64,000 nucleotides of DNA from Spizellomyces punctatus DAOM BR117 (Eukaryota; Chytridiomycota; Chytridiomycetes; Spizellomycetales; Spizellomycetaceae): NCBI RefSeq assembly GCF_000182565.1, contig NW_015971541.1, positions 396,067 through 460,066 of the forward strand. The letters run 5' to 3'. Each line of letters opens with the position of its first letter. Position 1 is the first letter of the stretch. A program made the translations under genes and the position numbers. Of the stretch, positions 22,634-32,201 are shown piece after piece. The notes under the pieces are model-generated. The model worked only from the letters and a program-made list of their open reading frames with translations, was not told where the DNA came from and searched no databases.

Positions 22634-22882
22634 AGTAACGTCTTTTAGGTTTTCGAGTGAAGTTTGTGGGGAATGATGTTCTGATTGAAAGAGCTGCTAA
22701 AGCGGCGTGTGTGCTGTGATCACAGCCACACACAGTTGTCACACCAACATCGTACTGCACTGCGCTGTTGAGGCAATTGGGACATATTTTAATACGAGAG
22801 GCAGCTGCTGTATACTAAATGAAACTTTAGACCTTGGAAACAAAGCGCAAACACCAGTGTATGGACGAGAAATAGATAGCTT

Positions 22883-24620
22883 TCATATTGGTACAGGAGG
22901 AAGTTGAGGAACATTCGCTAATCGGTTATGGTCAATGTAATAGCGATTCTGCTGTTGATGGGCTGGATGTGGATGAGCATGAAGGCACATTTGCCGCCAA
23001 ATCTTCTTTAATCTATGAGGAGAGGAGAGTGATCGTATAGAGATGAGCGAGCGACCAGCGATGGCAAAAGCGGATCTGCATATCACATAAATCTGAACCT
23101 ACTTACCGTTGTGTTTGCATTGTAGCGATGCCAACCTTGCGCTCCCATGTTTTGAGTTTGCTCTTCAGATCCTCCTGCTGGGCCTGTGTGCCAACCCCAC
23201 TTTAGCTGGCTGCCGCACAACCATGGCGTACTTATAACCACAGTAATAACTTGCCTTTATAGAGACATAGTCCATCACCTGGAAATAAGATCGTCAATGA
23301 CCTCGACAGGGAGACAAGAACTCAAATATTGTAACGGAGTCTGCGAAAACCCGCTCACTTACATCGGGCACTCTAAACTCTTCAATCTGTTCCTTAATCT
23401 TTTGGTTTGTTCTCTGAGCTTGAGCTCTCTCCTGCTCCACGACCTCGGCTTCATCCAGGAGCTTGGTCAATACCTCCTGTCGTTGGGCAATCTCTTGCTT
23501 GAGAAAGTCGGACTCTTGGGTGAGAGCCTGAAGCTTTCTCTGGACTCAAAGATAAGTATCGTAAAGAATATGCGCCAAATAGGGGCCAAAATCTCGAACC
23601 TTGTGAAAGTTTAACACCTGCTGGGTATTTCCCGCTGTCATTTTCAACTTTAAGAGCTCAGCATTTCGCTCTTCAATTTTGGCCAAGTATTGCTTGTTTT
23701 CGATTTGCAACTGGTCAAAGTCGATGGCGTGGAGAACTTCTCCCATCTCTTCCTTTTGTTTAAGTTGGAGATGAAGTTTATTCTTTTGCAGTTTGATGGT
23801 GCTGTTTTTGAGCCGGGTTTTTTTAATGATGGCGTCCTGTTGACAAGCGAGAGCCCATCAGCGACTGATTCGAACTTGCAGTGATCATTCATCGTACCTT
23901 TCCCCGAATTTTGTCCTCAAAATAACGCAGAACCCTCTCTGCCACAACCTTGTTTGTGCGAGGATTGACAGCACCCTGCACAATGTCCCTCTTGAACTCA
24001 TACATTGCCTTCTTTGTCTCTGATATTCTAATATCAATCTCTTCCATCTCGGCTTTGTAATTGTCCAAGACTTTTCCCCACTCTTCCTTTTGTCTTTCAA
24101 TCTCGTCCTTTAGCTCTTCTAGTTCCCTCGTTGCAATCTCGCTCTTTTGCTCGGGGGTGAGGAGGATCGGCGCTTGATGCTTTTCGACCTTTTCTCCCTT
24201 CTTCTTTCGTGCTCTGCCAGCCGCCGGCGTAGCAGCTGGTAGTCCAGAGGTACCGGGAGCCAGGCCTCCAAAGTCCGACGGACCTTCTAGATCCATGTAT
24301 CCCATCTCGCCACCTGCAGTCCCCTTTGCACCCCCGGCTCCAGCAGAAGCACCACTTGCGACATCTGGGCCAACACGGTTCAGAAAGCTCTCAAACAGTG
24401 TATTCTCCGCTTCCAAGAATTGTGCCTTTTTGACCAACTCTTCGTATAGTTTTGCAAGTTCAGCGTCTGAGTACGAGTCAAAATCTGTATCTTCCAACAT
24501 GGGCAGAGCTGTTCCGCCTGTTGTTGAGAGAGGTGGACCATGTGCGGACGCCGGGATTGGGCCAGGGATGGATCGTTCCCTGACAATGGTGGACGGTGAG
24601 ACATCGTCCATTGCTAGCAT
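22883..24620 (-). CDS. CCDC113: CCDC113/CFAP263 coiled-coil ciliary protein
   Basis: Axonemal coiled-coil protein of the CCDC113 (CFAP263/FAP263) family, part of a complex near the nexin-dynein regulatory region and centriolar satellites. Exon 1 is 23898..24620 (241 codons) and contains the family core: TPEQKSEIATRELEELKDEI, LDNYKAEMEEIDIR, AMYEFKRDIVQGAVNPRTN and AERVLRYFEDKIR. Later exons give KLHLQLKQKEEMGEVLHAID, IENKQYLAKIEERNAELLKL, MTAGNTQQVLN, EQIEEFRVPD and KLKTWERKVGIATM, all colinear with the animal protein. The last exon continues past the usual end with a His/Gln/Asn-rich tail to 22883. About seven exons. Presence of this gene argues that the organism makes flagellated zoospores. 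Confidence 0.92.
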
Positions 24621-24934
24621 AATATGCGATATTGGTGTTCAGCTGTTGGCGATATTTGTATGTGATCCCATGCAAGCTTGCATCCCTCAGTTTAATCGTT
24701 CTGATCAGAGTTTATTCCGATAGGATTACATAATGACATTTCATAGCGACATTACATTCATGGATTTAAGAGGCGAAACCTGTAAATAACACAACGCACA
24801 TATGACTACGAAGACATGGTAAAATCAGGTGCACTAGTCATCGACATCTTTGTGTAGCCAGAGTCATCTTGCTTGTGACAACTACTTCCAAACATAGCAA
24901 TTCGCCATTTGTATTTCTTCCTTCAATAATAAGC
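24621..24934. other. Intergenic between CCDC113 and U2
   Basis: About 310 bp, AT-rich, no gene seen. It should hold the CCDC113 promoter and the U2 3'-end processing region. Confidence 0.45.
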
Positions 24935-25120
24935 TTGGCGTCACCCAGAGATAGTGCAATACTGGGGACACCGGTGCCAGCGTCTAGGGCAAGCCCATCA
25001 ACAGCCAGCGAGTTTCAAAAATAAGTTTGATAACAATTGTCCACAATGTGAACAGATTCAGTTATCAGACTGAATAGAACAGATACTACACTTGATCTTA
25101 GCCAAAAGGCCTGAGAGGAT
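24935..25120 (-). ncRNA. U2: U2 spliceosomal RNA
   Basis: U2 snRNA, the RNA that pairs with intron branch points. Read on the minus strand from about 25120 it starts ATCCTCTCAGGCC, then TTTTGGCTAAGATCAAG, then TGTAGTATCTGTTC, which holds the branch-pairing GUAGUA. Stem IIa follows (TTCAGTCTGATAACTGAA). The Sm site is TTATTTTTGAA. Stem III is GGGCTTGCCC and stem IV is CCCAGTATTGCACTATCTC-TGGG, matching the known loop UAUUGCA. The 3' end, about 24935, is estimated from the end of stem IV and its flank; length is about 186 nt, as usual. The order of elements is complete, so the gene looks functional. Confidence 0.96.
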
Positions 25121-25155
25121 TAAAGAAAACAGGAGGGGGGACGGGGAACGTCGCC

Positions 25156-25163
25156 TTTTTATA
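25156..25163 (-). promoter_or_regulatory. TATA box of the U2 gene
   Basis: TATAAAAA on the minus strand, 36-43 nt upstream of the deduced U2 5' end. It fits an RNA polymerase II snRNA promoter with TATA element. The spacing is the main support; no other snRNA promoter element was identified. Confidence 0.65.
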
Positions 25164-28100
25164 GACGAGGGAGAACTGCGCTGTGGCGCAGGTTGAAAAA
25201 CGAAAAAAATGAAAAATTACGGAAAAAACCGGGTGACGTGTCCCATTCATTTCCCCTTCCAATTCCGTGATCAAGGGGACGCGCATGTGGACAATTGAAC
25301 GCGACGAGATTGTCCTCCTTGAAATACGCGTTTACCGCGGAGGGTAGAACTCAAACAGGAACCAGGGATTCTATATTAACCATTCTCAAAGCACAAGTAT
25401 GCAATACAAGTAGATTCGCGGTATTATAACAAGGTTTCCGCCGAACCTGCCCACAATCCATCCCTATCGTTCACCTACTTTCAGCACGCAATAAAGAAAA
25501 ATCATCTTAACAGACTCGTACTTATGAGACAAAGTCGGCCAATCCAACGCTACCTCGTACCTTCACTGAAGTGTGCTGGAACGCAAACACCGCCTTGATC
25601 GGCGCGAACCTCTACAAATTTACGACGTAACATCACAGGTACGAATCACGTACCTCTAGGGGCCTCCTCCCTGCACTTATATAACGACGCGATTAAACGG
25701 CCCCCGCCCACGCCGGGTTTGCTGTCGACACCTTTAAACTCTATTCGATCAGTAAACCACCATATCAGTCCGTTGTCTTACTTTAATGCCCGACTTTTGA
25801 TATCCTTCCATTTCAACAGTCGCATTTGCATCGTGATACCTTGCTTGAGGTTAGTTAACGTAAATATTAGAAATTACTCACCATTGAGCATGCGCGGAAT
25901 TGTCCTACTTCAACTTTCTCGCGCACCGGATATCCTGATCATATCAATAGTGCGAGACTTCAAAAGATTTGCAACAGCTTACTTTGAAAAACATTGCTCC
26001 TCCAACTTTTCCGTCTAGATGTCGAAGAAATACCTACACCTCGTTGATCAGTAACACGTACAGATGAGGTTTTAGCACTTGCGTGTGTGGGCGACATGTC
26101 CTTTTACCAAAATGACCGAATCCATGCATGTTGTGTTCCACGCCACTGCTCCAATTTGCGTCGCAATGTCAAAGAGGAGTCTACACATCGTCGTATCAGC
26201 AACACCAAAAGCCGAAAGTTTGACACTCACTTGTCCGACATATCTCGCCGTGTTCTCTTCCAACACAAAATCTGAAAACATACGAATAAGTAACATGCTA
26301 CAAGGGGGGAAAAGAGTATCAAGCCTGCAGTTCACAACACAAAAACTTAATAATTCTTAATAGCGTAGATCACTCTGGTTGGTCCTAAAGAAATAATCTG
26401 TCAGACACGCAAGTGTATGACGATGTGATCCTTAACGAATAGTCCAGCTTTGGCGGGTACACCACTCCTGAAAACCAGCACACATCAACAGACAAAAAAA
26501 AGCACAGACGGAAATACCAACGACAAATGGTTAAAAGTTACGTTTCTCATTTGCCCTAGGACGGAAATGTCAATCAAAACCCTTGTCATTTCACTAATCA
26601 TGCATGAAATGATACGAATGTGCTCTGCATCCCACAAGACGGTCTGCGTGGACGTCGGTAGACATGGAAATGAGCACCGAGCTATATATGGAACGATTTG
26701 ATAAGTTTCAAAGTGAAAAGCGAGGACTATGCATCTCACTGATACTACGGCGCTCCGGCGCGAGATCTAATAGCGCAGTGCATCTGGATAATTTGAAAAG
26801 TTAGCTTTAGCTTCTACTACCGGTGTTCGGTAATGACGCTAGTAGAGTTACGATTCTCTACTAAAACTCCCTCAGTTAGACCGAGAAGTGACCGATTAGA
26901 TTAACAGGGCTCATTGCACCATCACCAGCACTTCACTGGAATGCTTCTCAATGTGATGCATCACCCTAAAAGAAGGGAAAAGAAACCTCAACCCGTCCAA
27001 GAGGCATGCAAGGACCCTCAACTTTCCCACCTCTTTTCTGCATCCCCCATAGTTACTTCCGACGAATTTTGAAGGTCTCCACAGAGATGATCCAAGTGCA
27101 CAACGGCTGCAAATGGTAAAGCTTTATCAGCGTGACGTTTTATTATTTGCTTGTAACGTGTCAATCAATCCCAAAGGTGGTATAATATACTCCCTGATAT
27201 TCTTCCTCTCTAACGTGGGCTAATCACCGCCTAAAGTAGAAAAATGAAATCACCTCGACCGGTCCCCCCAAGAAAGCAGATGACCTATTGTACCACGCGC
27301 CCACCGTTTTCGACGGTTCACACTAGTTTCAATGACAACTGTCGAGACAAGCTGTCCTAGTTAACCTAGTTCAGCGCAAGAGTATGACCGCGGTCATTAG
27401 ATATTCGCACTAAGGTAAACATTCAAAGACTCATGTCATAGGCTGCCGATAGCACCCCCTTTACGTGTGTTGTAACACACAAACTTCTAAATTCCAACGC
27501 AGTTATTAAGGCTTTGCATGAAAGGAACTTTAACTTGCTGATAATATGTTGGAGGAATCACTACGACTGTTTTGCACGAAGTGCGCGACAGTACGGCACA
27601 ATATTGTCCTCAGATAGCCTTCGTTCCAATCTTCACAATCGCCAAACAGTTAATGTTCATGCAGTTAATGATCGTCGACTTATCTTCAGCGAAAAGCGGA
27701 CGGTGTCTTCAAGCATACATTTCCAAGATATAAAGTATAATGATGGTCTCTTCTTTAACGGCAATGCGTGTTCGAAACTTATTCCGGGATCAATTATGGG
27801 TCAAAACTCATTGTGAAAGTACAGTTGCGTTCTGACACGCGCATTTGTACGTGATATGTTCGTGCAATATCTTGAAGGATAAAGGTGTGAAGAATGCACA
27901 TCGAATGACGCATTTTTACTTCCTGCACCAAGTTTCCACAGATGATCGGATTTTAAGTATTGACGGTTGAGAGTTCATTCAATGTCACTTTCTTAAAGGA
28001 TGTTCGCGGCGAAGATGAACAAGACAAGCATGCAAGTATTGACTTTACCACCTAGCGGCTCTACTTGATTGGGGTCCTTAGGTGATTTCCTCCAATCCTG

Positions 28101-28440
28101 CGATCTCGGCAAATTAACGATTTCGCAAACAAGACACCACTCCCAACGGCAAGAACTTGCTGCGCCAAAGTGCCCGCAATGATCTATGCAAAGACGGGAT
28201 AAGATGGATGTCGGATGTTACTTTGTCCACGTTATCCACATCCCGCTGTATGCACGACATCGGGATATATTCTGCTGGGAGAATATCTTCCAGAGATCCA
28301 AGAATATGATGTTCTGGCTGCGCAATTCTTGCATGCACAGGCGAGACCAAAGTTCGGAAGCGTCCTGAAGGGTTCAGAAGCGTACTAATGTTCAAGAACA
28401 TCTTACTTCCATCCTTCACAAGAGTGATGTATCACGACCC
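25164..28440. other. Gene desert with a possible second noncoding promoter
   Basis: More than 3 kb with no open frame over about 100 codons and none with family features, unlike the dense flanks. A TATATAA box lies at 25677..25683 on the minus strand. It is followed by a G/A-rich leader and the splice-like pair AGAG|GTACG to TTTGTAG at about 25654..25608, the same layout as at 30487. Whether the repeat-bearing transcript from 30.4 kb crosses this stretch is unknown. Scattered GTACG and CGTACG words occur throughout. I see no transposon features. Confidence 0.4.
25677..25683 (-). promoter_or_regulatory. TATA box of a putative noncoding transcript
   Basis: TATATAA on the minus strand, followed within 40 nt by a candidate donor (AGAG|GTACG) and 46 nt later by an acceptor (TTTGTAG). 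The layout copies the one at 30481-30398. It is a candidate promoter only; no coding frame follows. Confidence 0.35.
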
Positions 28441-28504
28441 AAGCTGATTTCGGTTTTTCGAACTAAGGATAAGGGTCCTCTAACAGTTTAACGACGTTTT
28501 AGAT

Positions 28505-30240
28505 GGAAACGGGGTTCTCAGATTCAGACATCACCCAAGGAAGCAAGGTTCTCTAGATGGCTGCGGGACAAGACGTGTCACGGTCGTAAGAACATAGAAG
28601 AGCCTTACTTGAAGCATCGTAATCATCTTTCGTACCGACGTTCTGACGGTATCGGCGGATAGAAACTGAGCTCGAGAGCTCAGACACCATCCGAGGGAAA
28701 GGTTTCTATACACATGCGGACCAGGACGTGTCACAGCGTACGAATGTGTAAGAAGCTTACTTGAATATCAGATGCAACCTTCCGAGTAACATGCTAACGA
28801 TATCGGCGGACGGAATCCGAGCTCGAGAGCTCAGACATCATCCGAAGGAACGATGTAGTCTGTAGACGTGGGACAAGACTTGTCACGGTCGTTGTAAAGT
28901 ATTACTACGTTACATTAATGCACCATAGTCATTCCTCGTAATCCAGCAGCAAATCCGGTGTCGGCAGATGGTGACTGAGCTCGAGGGCTCAGACATCTAC
29001 CCAAGACGGAAGTATCATATTTTGCCGCAATCATCTGCACACCGACTGGAGACAACACTTCAAACGGGCGTCTGACGGCAGAACGTTCCTTCAATCCTTC
29101 ATAATCTATAAGCCGATCTCTCATTTCGAATTGACGGAAGTCCTACGCGTTATCGTGATGAGCTCGACGGATGGGAACCGAGTTTAAGCTCAGACGTCAT
29201 CCAAAAGAGCAATGCTATGCTGGGTAATTTCTCTATACACATGGAAGGCCAGACGTACCAGAGGCGTACAAATGCGTAAGCAAATTACATTGACGGTTTG
29301 TAGCATGAACGTTCTTGTCTGCAGTCGGCGGATGGAAACCGAGCTTGCAAGCTCAGACATCACCCGGAGAGCGCAACGGTCTACATGAATGGATACAAGG
29401 GAAGACTTGTCACGATCGTACGAATATTTAGGAACGTTACTTTGATTCATTAGGTCGATGCCCTGAGATGTTCGTAAAATCTCGACGGGTGGAAACTGAG
29501 CTCGAGAGCCTTAGACATCACCCGGAGATGGCGAAGGTCTACATGGATACGAGCAAGACTAATTACTGTCGTACGGATGTCAGAACATTACTTGTATGGT
29601 CGATGTCCTGAGATGTTCGTAAAATCTCGACGGGTGGAAACTGAGCCCGAGAGCCTTAGACATCATCCGGAGATGGCGAAGGTCTACATGGATACGAGCA
29701 AGACTAATTACTGTCGTACGGATGTCAGAACATTACTTGTATGGTCGATGTCCTGAGATGTTCGTAAAACCTCGACGGGTGGAAACCGAGCCCGAGAGCC
29801 TTAGACATCACCCGGAGATGGCGAAGGTCTACATGGATACGAGGCAAGACGGATTATGGTCGTACGGGATGTCACAACGTTACTTTGATCCATCATAATC
29901 CACGAGTCCTGGATTTGCGGCTTGAGGACGACGTACGGCGATGTTCTCACGATATGGGCGGAAGGAACTGAGCCCGAGAGCTCAGATATCACCCGGAAAG
30001 GACAATGCCCATACGGACGTTGCGTAAAACTTGTTATGGTCGTTACGGATATGTAATAACATAACTGTTCGGTTCGTAGGCCTTGCTGCGCTTCCACATC
30101 CAGGTTCAAAATAGAAGCCTTGTGACTTCGGATGACGGAAGTACTTGAGCGACCCGGACTAGTCGGCTGCGCGTCCAACTGTGGCCAGGACTTTAGACAC
30201 AGCGACGAGTGTATAAGAAGAAGTGCAAAGACTTACATAA
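28505..30240. repeat. Tandem array of about ten 145-200 bp units
   Basis: Diverged tandem units whose palindromic cores (plus strand, CTGAGCTC-GA-GAGCTCAG type) lie at 28666, 28817, 28975, 29178, 29339, 29496, 29641, 29786 and 29968, with a worn copy before 28560 and a weak one after 30130. Spacings are 151, 158, 203, 161, 157, 145, 145 and 182 bp. Flanking words also repeat: TCGGCGGATGGAAAC before and AGACATCACCCGGA after. Copies at the edges are most worn and the middle three are freshest, as in an array growing by local duplication. Confidence 0.85.
29463..29897. repeat. Three near-identical 145-bp direct repeats
   Basis: The unit beginning CTGAGATGTTCGTAAAA is at 29463, 29608 and 29753, an exact 145-bp period. 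The first two copies differ at only a few bases; the third diverges toward its right end. These are the youngest units in the larger array. Confidence 0.9.
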
Positions 30241-30480
30241 AACTTGTAGCCAAGGGCGGTCAGAATCAGTGCGCTTCGCGTGTCGCATGTCGCTACCCAG
30301 TGCAGTTCAGGTTGTTAATGACAACGTCTTCTCCCCGGCCTGGCAAGATATTCGTCGTGCGGGAGACGCTCCAAGTTCCACGCATACCGCACAGATCCTA
30401 CAGGACAAGTTGGTAGAAAACACAACTCAACATCAGGCGTACCTTTGAGGAAGAGGCAATGGGGGAAAAGTCGAGCCCCC

Positions 30481-30487
30481 TTTTATA
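30481..30487 (-). promoter_or_regulatory. TATA box upstream of the repeat array
   Basis: TATAAAA followed by GGGGGCTCGAC on the minus strand. It resembles the TATA box at 51410 (TATAAAAGGGGGG) and that of U2. It sits about 40 nt before the first candidate donor site of the repeat transcript. Confidence 0.5.
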
Positions 30488-31290
30488 AACGCGAGCGGAG
30501 ATGACGAGGGGGGCGCAACGCGTTCAATTCGGGCCAATCAGAATTGAGTGGCGTCCCCGTGAGGACTTTCCAGAAATGATTGAGTAAGCGCGCTCCAGCC
30601 ACTGCCGGCCAGGGACGAAGGGACTTGTTGTATTGCTGTCCAGCCCTGACCATGCATCGTCATGTCATGGGTGGGTCGTTCAAAACTTGCCGACGTAGTA
30701 GTCTTGTACCCAATAATTCTTGCAGTACTAAATGCATGTCATGATCCCGTTGCTGCTAGTGCCATGATCGTTGTGCTGTAGTGCTTCCAACTATAGATCA
30801 AATTGCGTATTAAAATACAAGCACCCATGGTAAAACCAGATAGATACCAGTTACGAAAAACGAAAGAATGCTGAGAGCGCCAATTGCGTAGAATGAGATT
30901 CCATCTGCTGAGCAAATCAATTGACTGTGCCATGCTCGTTGCTATGGGCGGTATCTACACAACCTTATGGCCCCAACCCCATCGTTGAAAGTTCAAATCC
31001 AAGGGGCAAAGTGCGCTAAAGGTTGGATTTGGCTTTCCTTCCAGCTGCCGTTCCTTCCTCGACGGTTCGCCATCCCTCATCAAAAAAAAAATTGAAGAAA
31101 GGACCTCTTTGCTTTGGGTATTCCCATCGTCTAAAAACCACTACGGCCACGTTCCCCTTAAAAAAATCCAATATATCGCTAGTTCTGGAACGACCGTCTT
31201 TTGATTCAATCCCTCATACACACAGCCGAACACCGCCTTCCATTCTTGTATACTAGTTTTTTCGTTTTCTACTATTTCTTTATATCTACA
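30488..31290. other. Intergenic with one doubtful small ORF
   Basis: About 800 bp between the repeat transcript and the next gene. A 64-codon minus frame (30739..30933) exists. Another frame over the same bases codes for a membrane-helix-like stretch (ISFYAIGALSILSFFVTGIY) but lacks a start unless spliced. I leave it unannotated. Confidence 0.35.
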
Positions 31291-31933
31291 ATGACGAACG
31301 CTGCAACTTTCAACGGAGAGAGGACCTGGGAGCAGGTTGCTGTTGGTATGTGGGTTCGGTGGCGTCAACGAACATATGGCAGATCAACTAACATTTAGAA
31401 CAATTGTCTGTCTGCTGGTAGATGTAACTGGCTTTGTCTACTGTCCCCCGGGCTGGGATGAACAGAGACTGAGGGCGGGCCCTGATGCAGAGGCTATCGG
31501 GTAGGTCAAGTGCCTGAGCTGGATATGCTGCCGTGCCGCACGCTGACTTTGATTTATTCAGTAAAATTGCAATGGATACGTACACCGATATCAGCTACAT
31601 CAAAGAGAAGAACGCCATTCAGATCTCTGGTGAAACCCACGATGATGTGTACAAAGCGTACGTATGATGCTCTTTGATTCAAATGTGTTGCGACTTTTCT
31701 CTGATTCCAAGCCTAGTCAGAATCAGCTCAACACTCTCTTCTTCCCTGTGATTGTAAAGTCCAAACGTCAATGGGCCCGTCCTGATCGCCCAGGCGTCTG
31801 GGGACAACGCCGTGATTCCACCACTCCTCGTCCTGGTTCCAACCCTAATGGCCTGAGGAAGATGAAATCTGAGTCTGCCCTTCAGGCTCGTTCGAGTGCA
31901 CAGGCGTATGGTGGATACGGTCAGTGGCGCTGA
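31291..31933 (+). CDS. Unknown conserved-looking 148-residue protein
   Basis: Four phase-consistent exons: 31291..31345, 31422..31500, 31562..31661 and 31721..31933. The protein starts MTNAATFNGERTWEQVAVD and continues TGFVYCPPGWDEQRL. The middle (MDTYTDISYIKEKNAIQISG-ETHDDVYKAYNQLNTLF) has the alternating pattern of an alpha/beta fold; the IKEKNAIQISG part recalls a KH-like RNA-binding loop, but this is only a resemblance. The tail is Arg/Ser/Pro/Gly-rich, like a disordered RNA-binding tail (RPDRPGVWGQRRDS), and ends YGGYGQWR. I do not recognise a family. The last acceptor could alternatively be 29 nt or more further on. Confidence 0.55.
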
Positions 31934-32201
31934 GATACATAGCAGCGGGGCTTCAACATGGTTGGAATTAAGGATGGCACCATTGCGCGGCTACTTGATT
32001 ATGATCAAACGTTTGCCGATAGCACATGGTTCATCGTGTAGCAAATTTAGTCTCTAATTATTATAGTGTGCACTTTACGTGCGTGTTGAAACCAAAAGAC
32101 TTGTCACAGTATAATTTGCTGCAAATGTGCTGAATAGGCTTTGCAAGCAACCAACAATACAATACATACTTTCTACTGTAACTTCCTTTTTCAAACTAAA
32201 A

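Larger units (their letters stand above)
28441..30460 (-). ncRNA. Candidate spliced long noncoding RNA with repeated hairpin exons
   Basis: Read on the minus strand, this stretch looks like one transcript start followed by about ten repeated exon-intron modules. A TATAAAA box lies at 30481..30487. A short leader ends in CAAAG|GTACG and a 45-nt intron (30398..30442) ends in CTGTAG. In the modules most candidate exons end in a CAA|GTAA-like donor and begin after TAG or CAG. Most introns, about 48-70 nt, carry CGTACG and a GTGACAAG/GTGACACG word about 25 nt before the acceptor, where a branch point is expected. Each exon holds one two-part hairpin. In the three near-identical modules the exon is 92 nt, not a multiple of three, which argues against a protein. 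Transcription is not proven. Confidence 0.45.

Noticed and set aside
28666-28992. Repeat palindromes as box C/D snoRNAs (UGAUGU and CUGA words)
   Set aside because: The C-like and D-like words are adjacent rather than at the two ends, and there is no terminal stem bringing them together, so the snoRNA layout is not met.
29801-30178. 125-codon minus frame in the repeat array
   Set aside because: It crosses predicted introns, shows no protein features, and the repeat units are not in a constant frame.
30985-31000. AGTTCAAATCC, like a tRNA B box
   Set aside because: No A box, anticodon arm or acceptor stem could be formed around it.
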